Below are positions 35,238 to 37,500 of a DNA stretch of 37,500 nucleotides, one piece after another; positions within the stretch are counted from its first letter, which is position 1; each line of letters begins with the position of its first letter. The DNA comes from Anaeromyces robustus. Lineage: Eukaryota; Neocallimastigomycota; Neocallimastigomycetes; Neocallimastigales; Neocallimastigaceae. Made by a program: the position numbers and the translations under genes. The stretch covers positions 1 to 37,500 of the forward strand of contig MCFG01000185.1 of the NCBI GenBank assembly GCA_002104895.1, read 5' to 3'. The notes below the pieces were generated by a model. It saw only the letters and a program-made list of their open reading frames with translations. It did not search any database and was not told the origin of the DNA.

Positions 35238-35819
35238 TATAACATTTTATTTCATCTACAATATAATTCTTCTTTTTTTTATTTTTTTTAAAACTATAAA
35301 TCAGCCCTTTTATTATTATTTTGATTTTTTTTTTATGTATTAAAAAAATATATAATTACTTTTTTATATCATTTTTATATAATCTAGTTCTTAAAAAAAA
35401 ATCATTTACAGTATTAATAAAAAAATGTTAACTATTATAGTTTGTTTTTTTTTTTTTTTCCTTTCCTTTTCTTTCTGAATAATAATTTATTTTATTATAG
35501 TATTAACATTATAATATGATTATGGTTAAATTGATTGATTGATTATTATTATTATTATTATGTTAACCATATCCTACCATAGGTTCAATTTAATGTTACA
35601 TTATTCTATACAAAAGTTTAACATATTTTGTAGATTTCTTTTTAAAAGGTATATTTATATAAATGTACAAAAAAAAATAATAAATTAATAGTGTATATTA
35701 TAAATATTATAATTATAAATTATATATATACATAAAAATTAATTAATTCTGAAAAATAAAAAAAGAAGTTTATGATAAATACAAAAAGAGAATATAGCAA
35801 TAACACCAACAACAACTAC

Positions 35820-35850
<31 letters not shown>

Positions 35851-36037
35851 AATAAGTTATAATAATAAATAATAATAAATAATAAAAGTACTAAATAAAC
35901 AATAATAATAATCTTAAAATAAATCTATACAAATTAAAATATACAATAATTGATAATTTACTTTATTGAATTTTAATACTTTTAAATGTTACCTAGAAAG
36001 TGAGAAAAAAATAGATGAAGAGTAAGAGAGAAATTAA

Positions 36038-36069
<32 letters not shown>

Positions 36070-37500
36070 TCTCTCTCTCTCACTTTATTTTATTATATTT
36101 TATTTTATTTTATTTTTTTTTTTTAACACACAAATTGTACATCATCGTTTTTTGAGTTTAAATATTAATATACATGAATCATAAAAAAGAAAAGAAAAAA
36201 AAATACAAAATAAAAAAAAAAAAAAAGATACTAATAAGAAAAAAAAAAAAATACTAATAAAAAAAAAGAAGATACTAATAATAAAAAAAAGATACTAATA
36301 AAAAAGATACTAATAAAAAAATAAAAAAAAGGAAAGAAAAAAAAAAAAAAAAAAAAAAAGATAAACATTAACAGATAATAATGAATAATACTTGGAGGAT
36401 AAAAAAGTAGTATAATACAATAATTTTTTTTTATTATTATTATCTTTAAACTCTTTCTTTTTAAAATATATATATATATATAAATTCGGTACTTTTTTTT
36501 TTTCTATTTCCTAAAATATCGATATTACTATATATTATACTATATACTATACGATATACTATTGTTTCTTATTATTAAAATTACTTTTTAATAACCCTTT
36601 TAACAATATTATTTATTAATTCATTCTAATTATCTTCTACTACACTAGAATTATCCACTGGTCACATATGATAAATTAAACTATTAAACAGATAATCTAA
36701 AAATAACTATTTTTTTTAGAATTTTTAATTAACTATTAATTTATAATAATATATATTTTTTTCTTTTTCAAATCTATTTTCACACTTTCTTTTTTTTTTT
36801 TTTTTTTTTCTTTTCTATTATATTTTCACACTTCCAAATTTATTTATTTATTTATTTTTTTATTTTTATTTTTATTTAAAAAATTTTATTTTATTGTATT
36901 TTTTTTTTTATATTTCTTTTTATTATTATTATTTATGTTTTTATCCTTTAATTGTGTGTATACTTAATATTTTTTTTTTTATTTTTATTTTTTTATTTTA
37001 TTTTTTATTTTTTTTTTTTTATTTTTTTATTTTTTATTTTTTTTACTTCTTAAATAATAATAAAATTTTATATATATATAAAAAAAGAAAAACTAATTAT
37101 TATCTTTCATATAAATGAATGGAATTATTTGAATAAATTAAAAAAAAAAAAATAAATGTTAAATATTATTTATATTATAAGATATCAAATAAAAAAAAGA
37201 GTATATAATATATGTAGCAAGATAAAAAGAAAAAGAAAAAGAAATAAAAAAAAAAAAAAAAGAAAATGAAAAAAGAATTACATATATAATTAGAAAAAAA
37301 AATTATTGTTTATTAAAAAAAAATATTTTTTTTAAAAAAAAAATAATAATAATAGAGTTGTTTATAAAAAAGTTAAATGTAATATACTTCTTTTTTTTTT
37401 GGATATAATGAAATAAACATTATTAATATTATTATTAATATTTTTTTTAGTTTACACATTATAAAATATATAAATTATATATATATATATATTTTTTTTT
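34329..37500. other. AT-rich spacer to the right edge
   Basis: About 3.2 kb with an AAT microsatellite (34628-34677), CT/AT inverted repeats around 36020-36085, a gatactaata array (36227-36315) and poly-A/T runs. The long frame at 36894-37118 is F/Y/I low complexity. Minus-strand text at 36575-36670 gives a weak coding-like reading (NELINNIVKKGY) with stops; too little to call. Confidence 0.65.
36227..36315. repeat. Irregular array of gatactaata units
   Basis: Four exact copies of gatactaata (36227, 36271, 36291, 36306) and one variant (aatactaata near 36250), separated by A-runs of varying length on a purine-rich strand. Confidence 0.8.

Noticed and set aside
36894-37118. Open frame of 74 codons near the right edge
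   Set aside because: Almost entirely F and Y from poly-T; no supporting feature.

Overview
This window looks like the nuclear genome of an anaerobic gut fungus (Neocallimastigomycota, the Neocallimastix/Piromyces/Anaeromyces/Orpinomyces group). Three things point there. The intergenic DNA is almost pure A+T, full of homopolymers and AAT/AAAT microsatellites. Protein-coding stretches stand out as rare islands of higher G+C, with GT-AG introns. The main gene family carries short four-cysteine modules with a WGWEN-type core, resembling the CBM10/fungal-dockerin fold (Pfam PF02013) that is strongly expanded in these fungi. No tool was run; all calls come from reading and translating the sequence.

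Layout. 1-249 (minus): the 5' end of an unrecognised membrane-protein gene that runs off the window. 250-9000: gene-free AT-rich DNA with one dubious coding-like remnant (6985-7281) and a 39-bp tandem repeat. 9011-10632 (minus): a decayed, 5'-truncated LINE carrying the second half of its reverse-transcriptase ORF, followed on its 3' side by a long TAA-type microsatellite that may be its tail. 12376-13920, 23101-24147 and 28505-29593 (all minus): three paralogous genes for predicted secreted or surface-anchored proteins with 5, 3 and 3 four-cysteine modules. Between them lie short relics, including a piece resembling the AAA-ATPase-like/PD-(D/E)XK family at 19186-19296. 32519-34328 (plus): a flavodoxin gene with a tiny first exon and a 1.26-kb intron. 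The rest is low-complexity spacer with several near-perfect palindromes.

How the genes fit together. The three module genes share one architecture: signal peptide, an N-terminal WGWEN module, a low-complexity linker (S/T/K-rich or poly-Asn), then an invariant pair of modules (here called B and C) exactly nine residues apart, a D-[PN]-R-F motif, and a hydrophobic C-terminal tail suggesting a GPI anchor or membrane tether. Their introns all fall in phase 0 at the same point inside a module, and one exon is a symmetric module-to-module unit, so the cluster appears to have grown by exon-unit duplication. The best candidate for an undescribed system here is this surface-tethered CBM10-like family; its ligand (plant polysaccharide, wall glycan or a partner protein) cannot be read from sequence. 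The flavodoxin is of the type found in anaerobic Firmicutes and may be a horizontally acquired electron carrier.
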